Under the pieces are notes generated by a model that made no database searches, was not told the origin of the DNA, and saw only the letters and a program-made list of their open reading frames with translations. This document shows positions 43,305 to 52,913 of a stretch of DNA of 64,000 nt, in pieces. The first letter of the stretch is position 1. Each line of letters opens with the position of its first letter. This stretch comes from Akkermansiaceae bacterium UBA1518 (GTDB lineage: Bacteria > Verrucomicrobiota > Verrucomicrobiia > Verrucomicrobiales > Akkermansiaceae), in the NCBI GenBank assembly GCA_002323895.1, contig DCQM01000213.1:1502-65501 (forward strand), read 5' to 3'. The translations under genes were made by a program, and so were the position numbers.

Positions 43305-44864
43305 TCAAGCGCGGCGTATATTCCAAACAAACATCGCAGTCAGAAATAGACCGACTGGAATGAAAAAGAGGACGATGTTGCCGAGGAACTTCACCTCATC
43401 TTTAATCAGGTTAAGTTTTCGTCGCTGGAGGGTTCTCGGTCCGATTCCGATCAATTCCTCACGTCCAAGAAGCCAATAGGTTGAGTTTTTCACGAAGTCG
43501 AGTTGCTCGTTACCAAGACGAGTTGGATCTAAGAAGTCAGAGGTCGAAAGCACGATCATTTTCGAGATATTGGGTGCTGTATTATCAGCATTCGCATTAC
43601 CTCGGATAACGGCAGCTCCTATCGAGAGGGGGCCGCTATAGTCAGCATCGTCGTCATATTTAGGGTTTCCTTCTTTATAGTTAGTCTCACCCCAGAAATC
43701 AGGCGCTGTCTCAATGAGACTGTATGCCTGGATTCGGTTGATCACGAGGTCTTCAGCACCCTCCCTAACCTCTAGGCTGCCTAAACGCCCTTCAAAGGGA
43801 ACGGATTTCATTTCTAGACTTTGATTAATGCCGAGCCCGGCACCTGCTGTAAAGGTAGCGAGGACTTGGTTCTCAGTCCGACCATTTCGAGTTCGGATAA
43901 TCCGATCGTCCCGCGGAGTCACACCATTTTTACGCAGGAAGGCTCGCAAATTAACAGGGCGGGTAGTCGGGTTTAGGTATGCCATGATTGATGAGGCAGG
44001 ACGTTTCCAGTAGTTCTCAAGGACATCAATTTCATTGGGCTCGAAATCATACTCGGGTGCCACGATCACAAGCCCCTCTGCATTGTCGGGAATCTTATCG
44101 ACCTGAGAAATCCTCAGGGGAAGCAGAAGGACATTTTGCTTTTGCAAAGCTTCACTGATGACCTGCAGAGGTGATCCCGAAACTGTAACCTCCAGGTCGC
44201 TTTTGTCTTCAACAAGATACATGATTCGAGGTTTCCCCTCGATCGCAGATTGCAGCATCGAACTGAGTAGGTCCTCATCTTGATAGCCAACTAATCGTCT
44301 TTGTTTGTTTGCATCCGTCCGATTAATCACCATCGAACTTGCAGGGAGGTAACGCAAATGGCTAGTCACGTCTTCGGTCGCTTCGATTGAGCTAGCTGCT
44401 GCTCCCTGTCGGGCGTCGATAATGAAAATGTCATCCTCAAAAAGCCTATCCGCCAGCAGATCGCCATAATTATTTTGAATCTCAAAGGCGCGGTCTTTGT
44501 CTCGGATCGGATCTAGGTATTCTAGTTTGACTTTTCCGTTGGAGAGCCGTTCATATTCCCCGACGACCGATCGGAGACGGGAGTAGTGAGGGGAGGTTTT
44601 CCGGAGAGCTGCAATAATCTTAATTGGCATTTCCCGTTCCTGCACACCCGACGAGACGAGAAGTTTTCGAGTTGCGTCTGAAAGAGTAAAGTCGTTGTTC
44701 TGGGTTAAATCGAATCGCGTGTGGTAAGTAAGCGTGAGATAGTAAATAAAGCCCAGCGAAAGAAGCGCGAAAACCACCTGGAGGATTGCACGCAACCCCA
44801 GCCCCAGCCGCTTTACTGGTTGGGGCGGTGGAGCCATATCGAAATTGGAATCTGTATCAGCCAT
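43305..44864 (-). CDS. GldG-like ABC transporter auxiliary protein
   Basis: 519 residues with membrane helices near the N-terminus (about 28-45) and C-terminus (about 495-515) flanking a large extracytoplasmic domain. Matches the ABC-type uncharacterised transport family (PF09822): YHTRFDLTQNNDFTLSDATRKLL, then REMPIKIIAALRK, YERLSNGKVKLEYLDP and GLVIVAPEYDFEPNEIDVLENY. In Bacteroidetes GldG belongs to the gliding-linked ABC complex; in Verrucomicrobiota the role is unknown. It starts 12 bases after the permease stop. Confidence 0.85.
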   Translation of the reverse strand: MADTDSNFDMAPPPQPVKRLGLGLRAILQVVFALLSLGFIYYLTLTYHTRFDLTQNNDFTLSDATRKLLVSSGVQEREMPIKIIAALRKTSPHYSRLRSVVGEYERLSNGKVKLEYLDPIRDKDRAFEIQNNYGDLLADRLFEDDIFIIDARQGAAASSIEATEDVTSHLRYLPASSMVINRTDANKQRRLVGYQDEDLLSSMLQSAIEGKPRIMYLVEDKSDLEVTVSGSPLQVISEALQKQNVLLLPLRISQVDKIPDNAEGLVIVAPEYDFEPNEIDVLENYWKRPASSIMAYLNPTTRPVNLRAFLRKNGVTPRDDRIIRTRNGRTENQVLATFTAGAGLGINQSLEMKSVPFEGRLGSLEVREGAEDLVINRIQAYSLIETAPDFWGETNYKEGNPKYDDDADYSGPLSIGAAVIRGNANADNTAPNISKMIVLSTSDFLDPTRLGNEQLDFVKNSTYWLLGREELIGIGPRTLQRRKLNLIKDEVKFLGNIVLFFIPVGLFLTAMFVWNIRRA

Positions 44865-44876
44865 AGTTGCTAAAAA

Positions 44877-45629
44877 TCAGGGTTTCCAACGTCGGAAATC
44901 CAAGAGGTGAAAGGTGAGAAATAGGAAGAAAGCACTTGTTGATAAATAGAAGACAATTGTTCTGGTATCGATAAGACCCCGAGAAAATTCACGGAGGTGG
45001 TTTTGGGAAGAGATGAACTCAAAGAAAGGAGCCGCTGGAATCTGATCTCCAAATAGCAGGGGAATAAACCCCAGAAAAATGTGGAAAATGAGAATCGCGG
45101 TGCAAACTACCCCGGCGATAATTTGACTCGAGGTCAGGGCTGAGGCTAGGCACCCGAAGGCGGTGAAGAGCATGCCCATCAAGGCAATTACAGTAATAGC
45201 ACCTGCTAATTCTCCATTGGTGAAAGGAGGCGGCACATCAGTTACAACAGTGAAAAGGTAAAAGTGAACTACCGCCACAATCCAGAGAGAAAGGAAGGTT
45301 GTGTAAGCAGCTGAAAACTTAGATAAAATCACCTGCCACGTATGGACCGGAGCTGTGAGGAGCCCCTCAATGGTTCCTGAACGATTCTCTTCGGAAAACA
45401 ACCGCATGGTAAGAACTGGGAATAAAAAGAGAAAATAAATTCCAAAAATTGGGGAGGTGAAGGTGACAAAAACGAGGCTCTCAGGAATAGCATTATCCGA
45501 AAATTGCTTAAAGGTAGCAGTGAGAGCGAAGCCTTGCATAAGAGCTGCAAAGCAAAGAATGAGCCAACCGAAGGGGCTGAGGAAATATGATTTTAATTCC
45601 TTAAAATAGAGAATCCGGAAAATACGCAT
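44877..45629 (-). CDS. ABC-2 type permease, GldF-like
   Basis: 250 residues with six membrane helices by eye. The N-terminus (RILYFKELKSYFLSPFGWLILCF) and the ENRSGTIEGLLTAPVHTWQVILSKF cytoplasmic segment are typical of ABC-2 permeases that pair with a GldA-like ATPase. The gene lies between the ATPase (12 bases upstream) and GldG-like gene. It should form the membrane channel of the complex; the transported substance is not known. Confidence 0.88.
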   Translation of the reverse strand: MRIFRILYFKELKSYFLSPFGWLILCFAALMQGFALTATFKQFSDNAIPESLVFVTFTSPIFGIYFLFLFPVLTMRLFSEENRSGTIEGLLTAPVHTWQVILSKFSAAYTTFLSLWIVAVVHFYLFTVVTDVPPPFTNGELAGAITVIALMGMLFTAFGCLASALTSSQIIAGVVCTAILIFHIFLGFIPLLFGDQIPAAPFFEFISSQNHLREFSRGLIDTRTIVFYLSTSAFFLFLTFHLLDFRRWKP

Positions 45630-45641
45630 GAGAATGATGAC

Positions 45642-46574
45642 TTAATCTTTGCGGGTGAGTTCAATGAAAACCTCTTCGAGCGTGCCAATCCGGCGGCTCA
45701 GAGAACGGAGGGGCCACTTTTTCTCGGTAGCAAGATTTGCAATCTTTAAGCGGGTGTCGGTTTTTGGTGCCGCAAAAACAGTGAAACGATTCCAGTCCCC
45801 TTGAAGTGATTCACCGACCACGCGGGTGATCTCTTCGAATTCTAACATGATTCCTTCGACTTCGCTTCTTGGAGCTTTGAGTTCGACGGTGACTCGCCCA
45901 GCCCTTCGCATCGAGCTGACAAGGTTCTCCGGTGTATCCGCAGCCTTAATCTTACCTTCATCGATAATCACAACCTTGTTACAGGTCATTTCGACTTCGC
46001 TTAAAATGTGGGTCGAAATTAGGATGGTGTGCTTTTCACCAAGATTTTTGATTAGGCTACGAATTGCCCGGATCTGGTTTGGATCTAGGCCGTTCGTTGG
46101 CTCGTCCAATATTAACAAATCCGGCTCGTGAATAAGCGCGTCCGCAAGTCCAACTCGCTGACGGTAGCCCTTAGAAAGGGTCTTGATCATTTTTCGGCGG
46201 ACATGAGTCAGGCCGCAGGTTTCCATGACCTCGGACAAGCGCTTGCGAAGCCGACTCCTCGAAAGTCCTTTAAGACTTCCACGGAATCGAAGGTATTCCT
46301 TTACCCTCATATCCGTGTATAAGGGCACATTTTCAGGCATATAGCCAATTCGCTTCCGCACTTCGAGGGATTCTCGGAAAATATCTTTACCTGCAATCCG
46401 CGCTGCTCCTGATGTCGGAGGCAAAAAGCCAGTTAACATTTTAAGGGTGGTTGACTTTCCTGCGCCGTTTGGCCCCAAAAAGCCGACTATTTCTCCCCGA
46501 GTGACCTCGAAAGAAATTTGATCGACGGCCTTGTGGCGCCCATAGCTTTTACTGAGATTTGAAATCTCGATCAT
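45642..46574 (-). CDS. ABC transporter ATPase, GldA-like
   Basis: 310 residues, first gene of a four-gene minus-strand operon. Walker A GPNGAGKSTT (35-44), signature LSKGYRQRVGLADAL, Walker B LLILDEPTNGLDP and the switch His in ISTHILSEVE are complete, so it should hydrolyse ATP. The C-terminal 90 residues form an accessory domain common in ABC-2 ATPases. The start ATG is preceded by ten A in a row on the minus strand (46576-46585) in place of a Shine-Dalgarno sequence. Confidence 0.93.
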   Translation of the reverse strand: MIEISNLSKSYGRHKAVDQISFEVTRGEIVGFLGPNGAGKSTTLKMLTGFLPPTSGAARIAGKDIFRESLEVRKRIGYMPENVPLYTDMRVKEYLRFRGSLKGLSRSRLRKRLSEVMETCGLTHVRRKMIKTLSKGYRQRVGLADALIHEPDLLILDEPTNGLDPNQIRAIRSLIKNLGEKHTILISTHILSEVEMTCNKVVIIDEGKIKAADTPENLVSSMRRAGRVTVELKAPRSEVEGIMLEFEEITRVVGESLQGDWNRFTVFAAPKTDTRLKIANLATEKKWPLRSLSRRIGTLEEVFIELTRKD

Positions 46575-46703
46575 GTTTTTTTTTTAGAGAATCGGTGGTG
46601 TGGGTTGACTCCTTCTGGTGTGCGGATTACCTAACGGTATTGTCTTAGCTGTTCCAAGCATGAATGTCATTCTATTGCGATAAACGTTCTTCCCCAATAA
46701 CAC

Positions 46704-49490
46704 ATGTCCTCTCATATCTCGCCCCGGCTAAATACCGAACTTTTGGAACAAAAATACGCACAATGGAGCGCTGATCCGCGCTCCGTTGAAGGGGATTGGG
46801 CTGCTTTTTTCGAGGGATTTGAACTCGGGTCAGCGGTCCCTAGGAAAGGTGGGCCCAAAGGGCAGCCTTTGGTAGGTGGTGATTCAGTTCGTCTTGATCA
46901 GCCGCTTTCCGAGGAACAACTCTCGTTCCGAGGGAAAATCGTCAGCCTAGTCTACAATTATCGGACACTTGGCCACACTCAAGCTCATATTAACCCCTTA
47001 CAAGACTCTGGGCCCGTAAACCCACGTCTAGAGTTGAAGGCATTTGGCTTCAACTCTGAAGACCTAGACCGGGAAGCTGCGACCCAGTTTTTCAGGGAGG
47101 GGCAGACAATTAAGTTAAGCGATTTGGAAAACTCGCTTAAAAGAACCTACTCAGGAAAGATTGGCTTCGAATTCATGCACATCCATAATACGCAGGTCCG
47201 TGATTGGATTCGGCGAAGGATCGAGGATAAGGTTTATGCCCCACAAATCAGCGACGACGACAGCAAGAAGGCTCTTCGTTGGTTGATGGAATCCGAGCTT
47301 TTTGAAAGTTTTCTTGGTAAGAAATTCTTAGGTGAGAAAAGGTTCTCGTTAGAAGGGAGTGAAGGGCTCCTGATTCTTCTAAACCGGATCCTGGAAGGTT
47401 GCCCTTCTTCCGGGATCAAGGAAATAGAAATGGGGATGGCCCACCGGGGACGTTTAAACGTCCTCGCTCATTTCGTGAAGAAGTCTATTTCCACGCTCCT
47501 TTATGAGTTTACACCAAATTATGTTCCTGATCTCGTTGCGGGTGATGGTGATGTCAAATACCACCTTGGATACGAAAAAGTTCGCAAATTAGAAGATGGT
47601 GAGGTTCGCGTAAGTCTCGCTGCTAACCCGAGCCATCTTGAAGCAGTCAATCCAGTTGTCGAAGGAAAGGCCCGGGCCCGCCAACGTATGATTGGAGATG
47701 ATGGTGCGAAAACTGACCGGAAGGTAGTCCTTCCTCTTTTGATTCATGGTGATGCCGCTTTTGCGGGCCAAGGGCCAGTTGCTGAGGTTCTAAATCTTTC
47801 GCAACTCGGTGGCTACCGAACTGGTGGAACAATTCACTTGGTCGTGAATAATCAGATTGGATTCACAACTATGCCTGAGGATGCTCGTTCTTCCGCTTAT
47901 GCGACCGACGTTGCCAAGATGATCGAAGCACCTATTTTGCACGTAAATGGTGAGCGCCCGGAAGAATTACTTTGGGCTGCGGAATTCGCCCTCGAATTCC
48001 GCCAAATTTGGGGCCGTGATGTTGTGATCGACATGTATTGCTATCGTCGTCAGGGCCATAACGAGACCGATCAAGCAGCATTCACCCAACCTCACATCTA
48101 TCGCAAGATATCAGGGCGCAAGACCGTTGGTCAGCTTTATCTTGATGAGTTGATTGCCTCTGCAGTTCTCACGATTGGAGAGGGGCAGGAAATTCACGAT
48201 GAAATCTGGAATGGGCTTGACGCCGGTCTCGAAGAGATGCGCAAAAATGAACAGGAAGGGAACCTTGATATTTATACTGGTTCCACTGCTGAGACACAGC
48301 CGCCGTATTCCCATGATCCCGTTGTAACTGGGATTCCGCTAGACCGTCTTCAGCATATCGGCAAAGTTCTTACGACGATTCCAGAAGGGTTTCAGCTGCA
48401 CCCAACGCTTGCAAAACGCTTTCTGCCACGCCGCGGCGATGCTTTGATAAATGGAGGTCCGTTCGACTGGGCCTTTGCAGAGGCCCTCGCCTTTGGTGGC
48501 TTGTTAACTGAAGGCTTTCCAGTAAGGCTTTCAGGTCAAGATTGCCGACGAGGGACCTTTAGTCAGCGCCACGCGGTTTTGTATGATTACGAGACACGAG
48601 ATCGTTACGTTCCTCTGAGCAACCTAAGTGATGATCAGGAAAAGTTCTGCGTCTACAATAGTCTCCTTTCCGAAGCTGCTGTGCTTGGATTTGACTATGG
48701 TTATACTCTGGGTTGCTCAAAAATGTTAATTATTTGGGAGGCGCAATTCGGTGACTTTGCGAATGGTGCTCAGGTATTGATTGATCAATTTATTTCTTCT
48801 GCAGAGTCAAAATGGCAAACTCCAAGCTCGCTCGTGATGCTTCTCCCTCATGGGTATGAGGGTATGGGCCCTGAACATTCCAGCGCCAGACTTGAGAGAT
48901 TTTTGCAGCTATGTGCCGAGAAAAACATGATCGTAGGTAATTTCACAACACCTGCTCAATATTTTCACGCCCTACGCCGCCAGAAACATTCTCCGACCCG
49001 AAAACCCTTGATCGTGATGACTCCCAAGAGTCTGTTGACTAATCCGCGAGCGGTCTCGCAGGTTGAAGACTTCCTTGACGATACTTCATTTCAGGAGGTG
49101 CTGCCTGACAATTATGGGTTCGAAAAGCCAGAGAACGTGTCCCGTGTCATATTCTGCTCTGGTAAGGTCTATTACGATATCCTCGCCTATCGGGAAGAGA
49201 ATGGGATTAAGAATGTTGCAATCGTTCGTATCGAGCAGCTATACCCATTCCATATCGAGGCACTTAAGCAGGCAATCAGTCCATACAGTTCCGCGAAGAA
49301 GTTTGTCTGGTGCCAAGAGGAACCTTTAAACATGGGAGCTTGGAGTTACATTCAGCCTCGACTCAAGAAGGCGACAGGTCGGAGAGCTCGTTATGCGGGC
49401 CGCGATCGTGCTTCAAGTCCCTCTACTGGCTCCAAAGCCGTCCATAAACGTGAGCAAAAGATGCTCTGCGAAGAAGCTTTTTCAGTTTAA
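46704..49490 (+). CDS. sucA: 2-oxoglutarate dehydrogenase E1 component
   Basis: 928 residues, full length. Thiamine diphosphate enzyme that decarboxylates 2-oxoglutarate and succinylates the E2 lipoyl group in the citric acid cycle. Early block [23 protein letters not shown]; then [47 protein letters not shown], the thiamine motif around [10 protein letters not shown], and HEE-type QGHNETDQ. C-terminal domain with [26 protein letters not shown]. It is translationally close to sucB (7-base gap). No clear Shine-Dalgarno precedes the ATG; a TTGACT at 46605 may be a -35. Confidence 0.97.
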   Translation: MSSHISPRLNTELLEQKYAQWSADPRSVEGDWAAFFEGFELGSAVPRKGGPKGQPLVGGDSVRLDQPLSEEQLSFRGKIVSLVYNYRTLGHTQAHINPLQDSGPVNPRLELKAFGFNSEDLDREAATQFFREGQTIKLSDLENSLKRTYSGKIGFEFMHIHNTQVRDWIRRRIEDKVYAPQISDDDSKKALRWLMESELFESFLGKKFLGEKRFSLEGSEGLLILLNRILEGCPSSGIKEIEMGMAHRGRLNVLAHFVKKSISTLLYEFTPNYVPDLVAGDGDVKYHLGYEKVRKLEDGEVRVSLAANPSHLEAVNPVVEGKARARQRMIGDDGAKTDRKVVLPLLIHGDAAFAGQGPVAEVLNLSQLGGYRTGGTIHLVVNNQIGFTTMPEDARSSAYATDVAKMIEAPILHVNGERPEELLWAAEFALEFRQIWGRDVVIDMYCYRRQGHNETDQAAFTQPHIYRKISGRKTVGQLYLDELIASAVLTIGEGQEIHDEIWNGLDAGLEEMRKNEQEGNLDIYTGSTAETQPPYSHDPVVTGIPLDRLQHIGKVLTTIPEGFQLHPTLAKRFLPRRGDALINGGPFDWAFAEALAFGGLLTEGFPVRLSGQDCRRGTFSQRHAVLYDYETRDRYVPLSNLSDDQEKFCVYNSLLSEAAVLGFDYGYTLGCSKMLIIWEAQFGDFANGAQVLIDQFISSAESKWQTPSSLVMLLPHGYEGMGPEHSSARLERFLQLCAEKNMIVGNFTTPAQYFHALRRQKHSPTRKPLIVMTPKSLLTNPRAVSQVEDFLDDTSFQEVLPDNYGFEKPENVSRVIFCSGKVYYDILAYREENGIKNVAIVRIEQLYPFHIEALKQAISPYSSAKKFVWCQEEPLNMGAWSYIQPRLKKATGRRARYAGRDRASSPSTGSKAVHKREQKMLCEEAFSV

Positions 49491-49497
49491 CAGACCA

Positions 49498-50871
49498 ATG
49501 TCTTACCAAATAAAAATTCCGTCAGTCGGAGAATCAGTCGTTTCCGCGCTTGTTGCAAGATGGCACATCGCCGATGGGGCTAGGGTCGGAAAGGGGCAAG
49601 TTCTTGTCACACTTGAGACTGACAAGATTTCGAATGAGCTTGAGGCCGAAGTTGCCGGAAAGATCTCCATCGCTATTCACGAAGGCGAAGAAGTCGAGAT
49701 TGGGACAGTCATCGGTTTGATCGACGAAGCCGACGCGGATGAGGTCGTTCCTGTCTCAGAACCGGCCCCATCTCCAACGGAGAAACCACCAGTGGGAACG
49801 CTTGGATCTAAGGGTGAAAAAATCGATATTATCGTTCCTGCTGCCGGTGAATCTATCACATCAGCCACCGTAGCAGCTTGGGCAGTATCTAATCATGATT
49901 ATGTAGAAAAAGGGCAGTCCCTTGTTTCACTGGACACAGACAAAGTCTCGAGCGAGTTGGAAGCAGAGGTGTCAGGAATCGTTACTATCGAAGTCTCCGA
50001 AGGCACTGAAGTCTCGATTGGCGAGAAATTGGGATCTATTGAGATTTCTACGGCGCCGATTTCATCAACGACTCAGGCCCCATCGCTCGGGTTGACCAGC
50101 GTTGAATCGCCGGTAACGCAGAGCTCATTGCCTACTACACACATCTCGAATCCGGACGTTGGCGGTGATGAACAGAGGGTGACTCGCAGGAAAATGACGC
50201 CTCTTCGACGTAAAATTGCCCAGCATTTGATGAACGCCCAGCAGACGGCTGCTATCCTTACGACTTTTAACGAGGTCGATATGACTGAAGTGATGAAGTT
50301 GAGGAAATCGGTTCAAGAGGAGTTTGTTGCTAAGCACGGTGTGAAACTTGGCTTCATGTCTCTTTTTACGAAGGCGGTTGTTCAAGCCCTCAAAGATATC
50401 CCTACCATTAATGCACGCATCGAGGACGACCACATTATCGAGAATCATTTTCATGACATTGGGATCGCGATTGGAACCGAGAAGGGTTTGATCGTTCCTG
50501 TCGTTAGGGACTGCGATCAAAAGTCTTTTGCGCAAATCGAGAAAGATATTATTAATTACTCTCTCCGGTCAAAGGAGGGAAAAATTGAACTCTCAGATCT
50601 CTCCGGAGGCGTCTTTACGATTTCTAACGGAGGTGTCTATGGTTCGCTGTTAAGCACTCCTATCCTGAATCCGCCCCAGAGTGGTATTCTTGGTATGCAC
50701 ACCATTCAGCAGCGCCCCATGGCGGTGAACGGCAAAGTAGAGATTCGGCCAATGATGTATCTTGCCTTGAGTTATGATCATCGTCTTGTTGACGGAAAAG
50801 AAGCGGTGAGCTTCTTGATCCGGATAAAGGATTGCCTAGAAAATCCAACTCGGATGATGCTGGAAATGTAA
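49498..50871 (+). CDS. sucB: 2-oxoglutarate dehydrogenase E2 (dihydrolipoyl succinyltransferase) with two lipoyl domains
   Basis: 457 residues from the ATG at 49498; the frame is open further upstream inside sucA, but that part does not look like protein and the lipoyl domain starts here. Two lipoyl domains: about 1-76 (lipoyl Lys43 in TDKIS) and about 108-185 (Lys149 in TDKVS). A Ser/Thr/Pro linker (186-225) follows, with no recognisable peripheral subunit-binding domain. The catalytic domain (about 230-457) has [18 protein letters not shown], the [15 protein letters not shown] block and the active-site HRLVDGKEA (His428, Asp432). Missing the normal E1/E3 binding domain is odd. No lpd gene follows. 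Confidence 0.93.
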   Translation: MSYQIKIPSVGESVVSALVARWHIADGARVGKGQVLVTLETDKISNELEAEVAGKISIAIHEGEEVEIGTVIGLIDEADADEVVPVSEPAPSPTEKPPVGTLGSKGEKIDIIVPAAGESITSATVAAWAVSNHDYVEKGQSLVSLDTDKVSSELEAEVSGIVTIEVSEGTEVSIGEKLGSIEISTAPISSTTQAPSLGLTSVESPVTQSSLPTTHISNPDVGGDEQRVTRRKMTPLRRKIAQHLMNAQQTAAILTTFNEVDMTEVMKLRKSVQEEFVAKHGVKLGFMSLFTKAVVQALKDIPTINARIEDDHIIENHFHDIGIAIGTEKGLIVPVVRDCDQKSFAQIEKDIINYSLRSKEGKIELSDLSGGVFTISNGGVYGSLLSTPILNPPQSGILGMHTIQQRPMAVNGKVEIRPMMYLALSYDHRLVDGKEAVSFLIRIKDCLENPTRMMLEM

Positions 50872-50878
50872 TCTCGGT

Positions 50879-51424
50879 TCATCGATCGAGTCTTTGTTGA
50901 AAAACTTCATGTGGAGCGGGGGGCTTTTCTCGATCCGGCCATAAAAGGTCGTCGTCGGTATAAGGAATCTTGTCTGGCCCAGCTGATCGAAGTTCCAGGA
51001 GTTTTCGGGAAATTGGGTGGAGAATTAGGGGTGAATCCCAGCGATCTACTATTTGCCCAGTCCCGTTTAAAGCTTTAGCATTCTTGGCCAGGAAAGGTAA
51101 ACGGTGCGAATTACTCCCGTGAAGAAAAAGGACAAGATCTTCATTGGTGGAATAGTCCGCAGTATCCCGGTCTTTGACCAAGAGAAAAACACTATCGATA
51201 TAACGGGCAATCATTTCGAGATCTTCAGTAGCCGAGGTAGTTTCCCCGGCATATCCCGCCAGCATGGTGTCCGAGAGAACTGAATCAGGGGGCTCTTCTG
51301 AGAAGACGGGATAGTCATTTGTTTCTGGAGTGCCACCCATTGTTTTAGGTTCAGATCCTCTTCGGCTAATCAATACGCCAAGAATGAAGAGGGCCAGACA
51401 AGCTCCGAAGGACTTTGCTTTCAT
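50879..51424 (-). CDS. Exported small protein with a pseudopilin-like C-terminal motif
   Basis: 181 residues with an N-terminal hydrophobic segment (about 6-20). The C-terminal half contains VDRWDSPLILHPISRK and SAGPDKIPYTDDDLL, similar to the conserved end of GspG-type pseudopilins (DPWGxPY then SAGPDxxxxTxDDI) and other Verrucomicrobial small secreted proteins. The start is not pilin-like, since no Gly/Phe-Glu processing site is seen. The ATG directly follows the DUF1501 stop (TAAATG), so it is translationally coupled and last in a three-gene operon. Function unknown. Confidence 0.7.
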   Translation of the reverse strand: MKAKSFGACLALFILGVLISRRGSEPKTMGGTPETNDYPVFSEEPPDSVLSDTMLAGYAGETTSATEDLEMIARYIDSVFLLVKDRDTADYSTNEDLVLFLHGSNSHRLPFLAKNAKALNGTGQIVDRWDSPLILHPISRKLLELRSAGPDKIPYTDDDLLWPDREKPPAPHEVFQQRLDR

Positions 51425-52897
51425 TTAAAAGGCATCGGGTTTCAAGAAGCCAATCGGTAAAGTCGAGGGATCGTGGGGTTTGGCATCCCTAATATCATAA
51501 AAATTACTAAGATTCGGAAGAATTTGTTCAAAGTTTGAACGTCCCTCCAGCCCAAACCAAAGGAGTAATTCTGCGACAAGAGCGTCGACCGAAGTTGTTG
51601 GAAGAATTCGTCCGCCACGACCAACGTCATCCGGCGAATCAAAGGCGAGGCTAGGGTATTGGCCTAGGACTTGCCCGCCACCAACAGGACCTCCCATAAC
51701 AAATTGATTACCACCCCAAGCATGGTCCGACCCCGATCCATTTGAACGAAGAGTACGGGCAAAATCCGACGCCGAAAACGTAATCACAGAATCAGCGAGC
51801 CCACAATTTTCAAGCCCCTTTTGGAATGCGGCAAGGGCCGGAGTAAGCTCACCGAGAAGTTCTTGCTGAGGTTGAATGAGCGAGCTGTGGTGATCCCACC
51901 CTCCACGGGAAACGAAAATGGTCTGTCGTCTCAATCCAAGTTTGGCGCGGAGCGCAATAGTCTTGAGCGTGGCTAAAAGGTTACGTCCAATCCCGGAATC
52001 TGGGAAAACAACCCCAGAAAAATCTTCCTTAAGAGCGTCAAATTCACCTTGTATAAACTCTTGTTGATCGATGCTCTTGTCCGTGAGTTCGGCAAAGGCT
52101 TTTTCCACCAAATTAGCGTAATTCTGCTCCATCATCGACCGGAGCGCGAGATTTTTAAGAGCAGTGGGATGGTTAGTTCCACTATTTTGGGAGAAAGTCA
52201 AAGCGCCCCGACTTGTCATTACAAATTGCTGGGTATTTCTACCCACTTGAAACATATTGTTACCGGCGAGTGAGATGCTCATTGAAGTCTTTGAGCCCCC
52301 ATTTGATTGATCGTGCAGGATATCAGCGACGCGTCCAGCCCATCCAGTTAAGTCAACGTCACCCTGTGGTAATGAGGTCTGCCACTGCTCGGCTTGGTCG
52401 CTGTGGGAAAAGAGACCACGGGGACGGGGTTTAAGGCGATTTTTGTATTCGCTCTTCGTCATCGGTTCAATGAGTGTTCCGATATTTGAGATAAAGGAAA
52501 GCCGACGGGGGCCCTCGACTGCTCCAGTTCCGTTGAACAGTTCTTGCAGCCCGCCCATAGCGGGGTGGATCGCGTAATCTTCACCATTGCCATTATCGCT
52601 CTGTCTTAGAGGTAATAGAGACTCTCGAGGTAGAGCGAGATTGGTGCGAGTTGTTGCGTAGTCAGCATATCGCTCAGTGTCTCTAGGTATGAGAACGTTA
52701 TATGAATCAATACCACCGTGGAGATAGAGACAAACGAGTGTTTTGCGGTCTTCTGAATCAGTTGGGAGATCTGCGGCAACCGCATTATTAGCCATCTTGA
52801 GACTCAGAAGAGAGGACATAATAGAGGTTGATCCAAGAGCTGCACAGGCGCTTTCCCCTAGGAAGGAACGACGAGAGAATTTTTCAAGAGAAGACAT
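51425..52897 (-). CDS. DUF1501 protein with twin-arginine signal
   Basis: 490 residues. Tat-type start SRRSFLGESACAALGS. DUF1501 features: CLYLHGGIDSYNVLIP, RRLSFISNIGTLIEP, GLFSHSDQAEQWQTS, FVSRGGWDHHSS and VITFSASDFARTLRSNGSGSDHAWGGNQFVMGG. The fold is related to alkaline phosphatase/sulfatase enzymes, but the activity is unknown. In this phylum the gene nearly always follows a DUF1800 gene, as here (16 bases). Probably exported folded and working with the DUF1800 protein in the envelope. Confidence 0.92.
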   Translation of the reverse strand: MSSLEKFSRRSFLGESACAALGSTSIMSSLLSLKMANNAVAADLPTDSEDRKTLVCLYLHGGIDSYNVLIPRDTERYADYATTRTNLALPRESLLPLRQSDNGNGEDYAIHPAMGGLQELFNGTGAVEGPRRLSFISNIGTLIEPMTKSEYKNRLKPRPRGLFSHSDQAEQWQTSLPQGDVDLTGWAGRVADILHDQSNGGSKTSMSISLAGNNMFQVGRNTQQFVMTSRGALTFSQNSGTNHPTALKNLALRSMMEQNYANLVEKAFAELTDKSIDQQEFIQGEFDALKEDFSGVVFPDSGIGRNLLATLKTIALRAKLGLRRQTIFVSRGGWDHHSSLIQPQQELLGELTPALAAFQKGLENCGLADSVITFSASDFARTLRSNGSGSDHAWGGNQFVMGGPVGGGQVLGQYPSLAFDSPDDVGRGGRILPTTSVDALVAELLLWFGLEGRSNFEQILPNLSNFYDIRDAKPHDPSTLPIGFLKPDAF

Positions 52898-52913
52898 TTC
52901 GGTATCTATAAGC

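Noticed and set aside
49393..49497. An N-terminal extension of sucB from an earlier ATG
   Set aside because: This part overlaps the sucA 3' end, has no lipoyl-domain similarity, and the ATG at 49498 begins exactly at the conserved domain.
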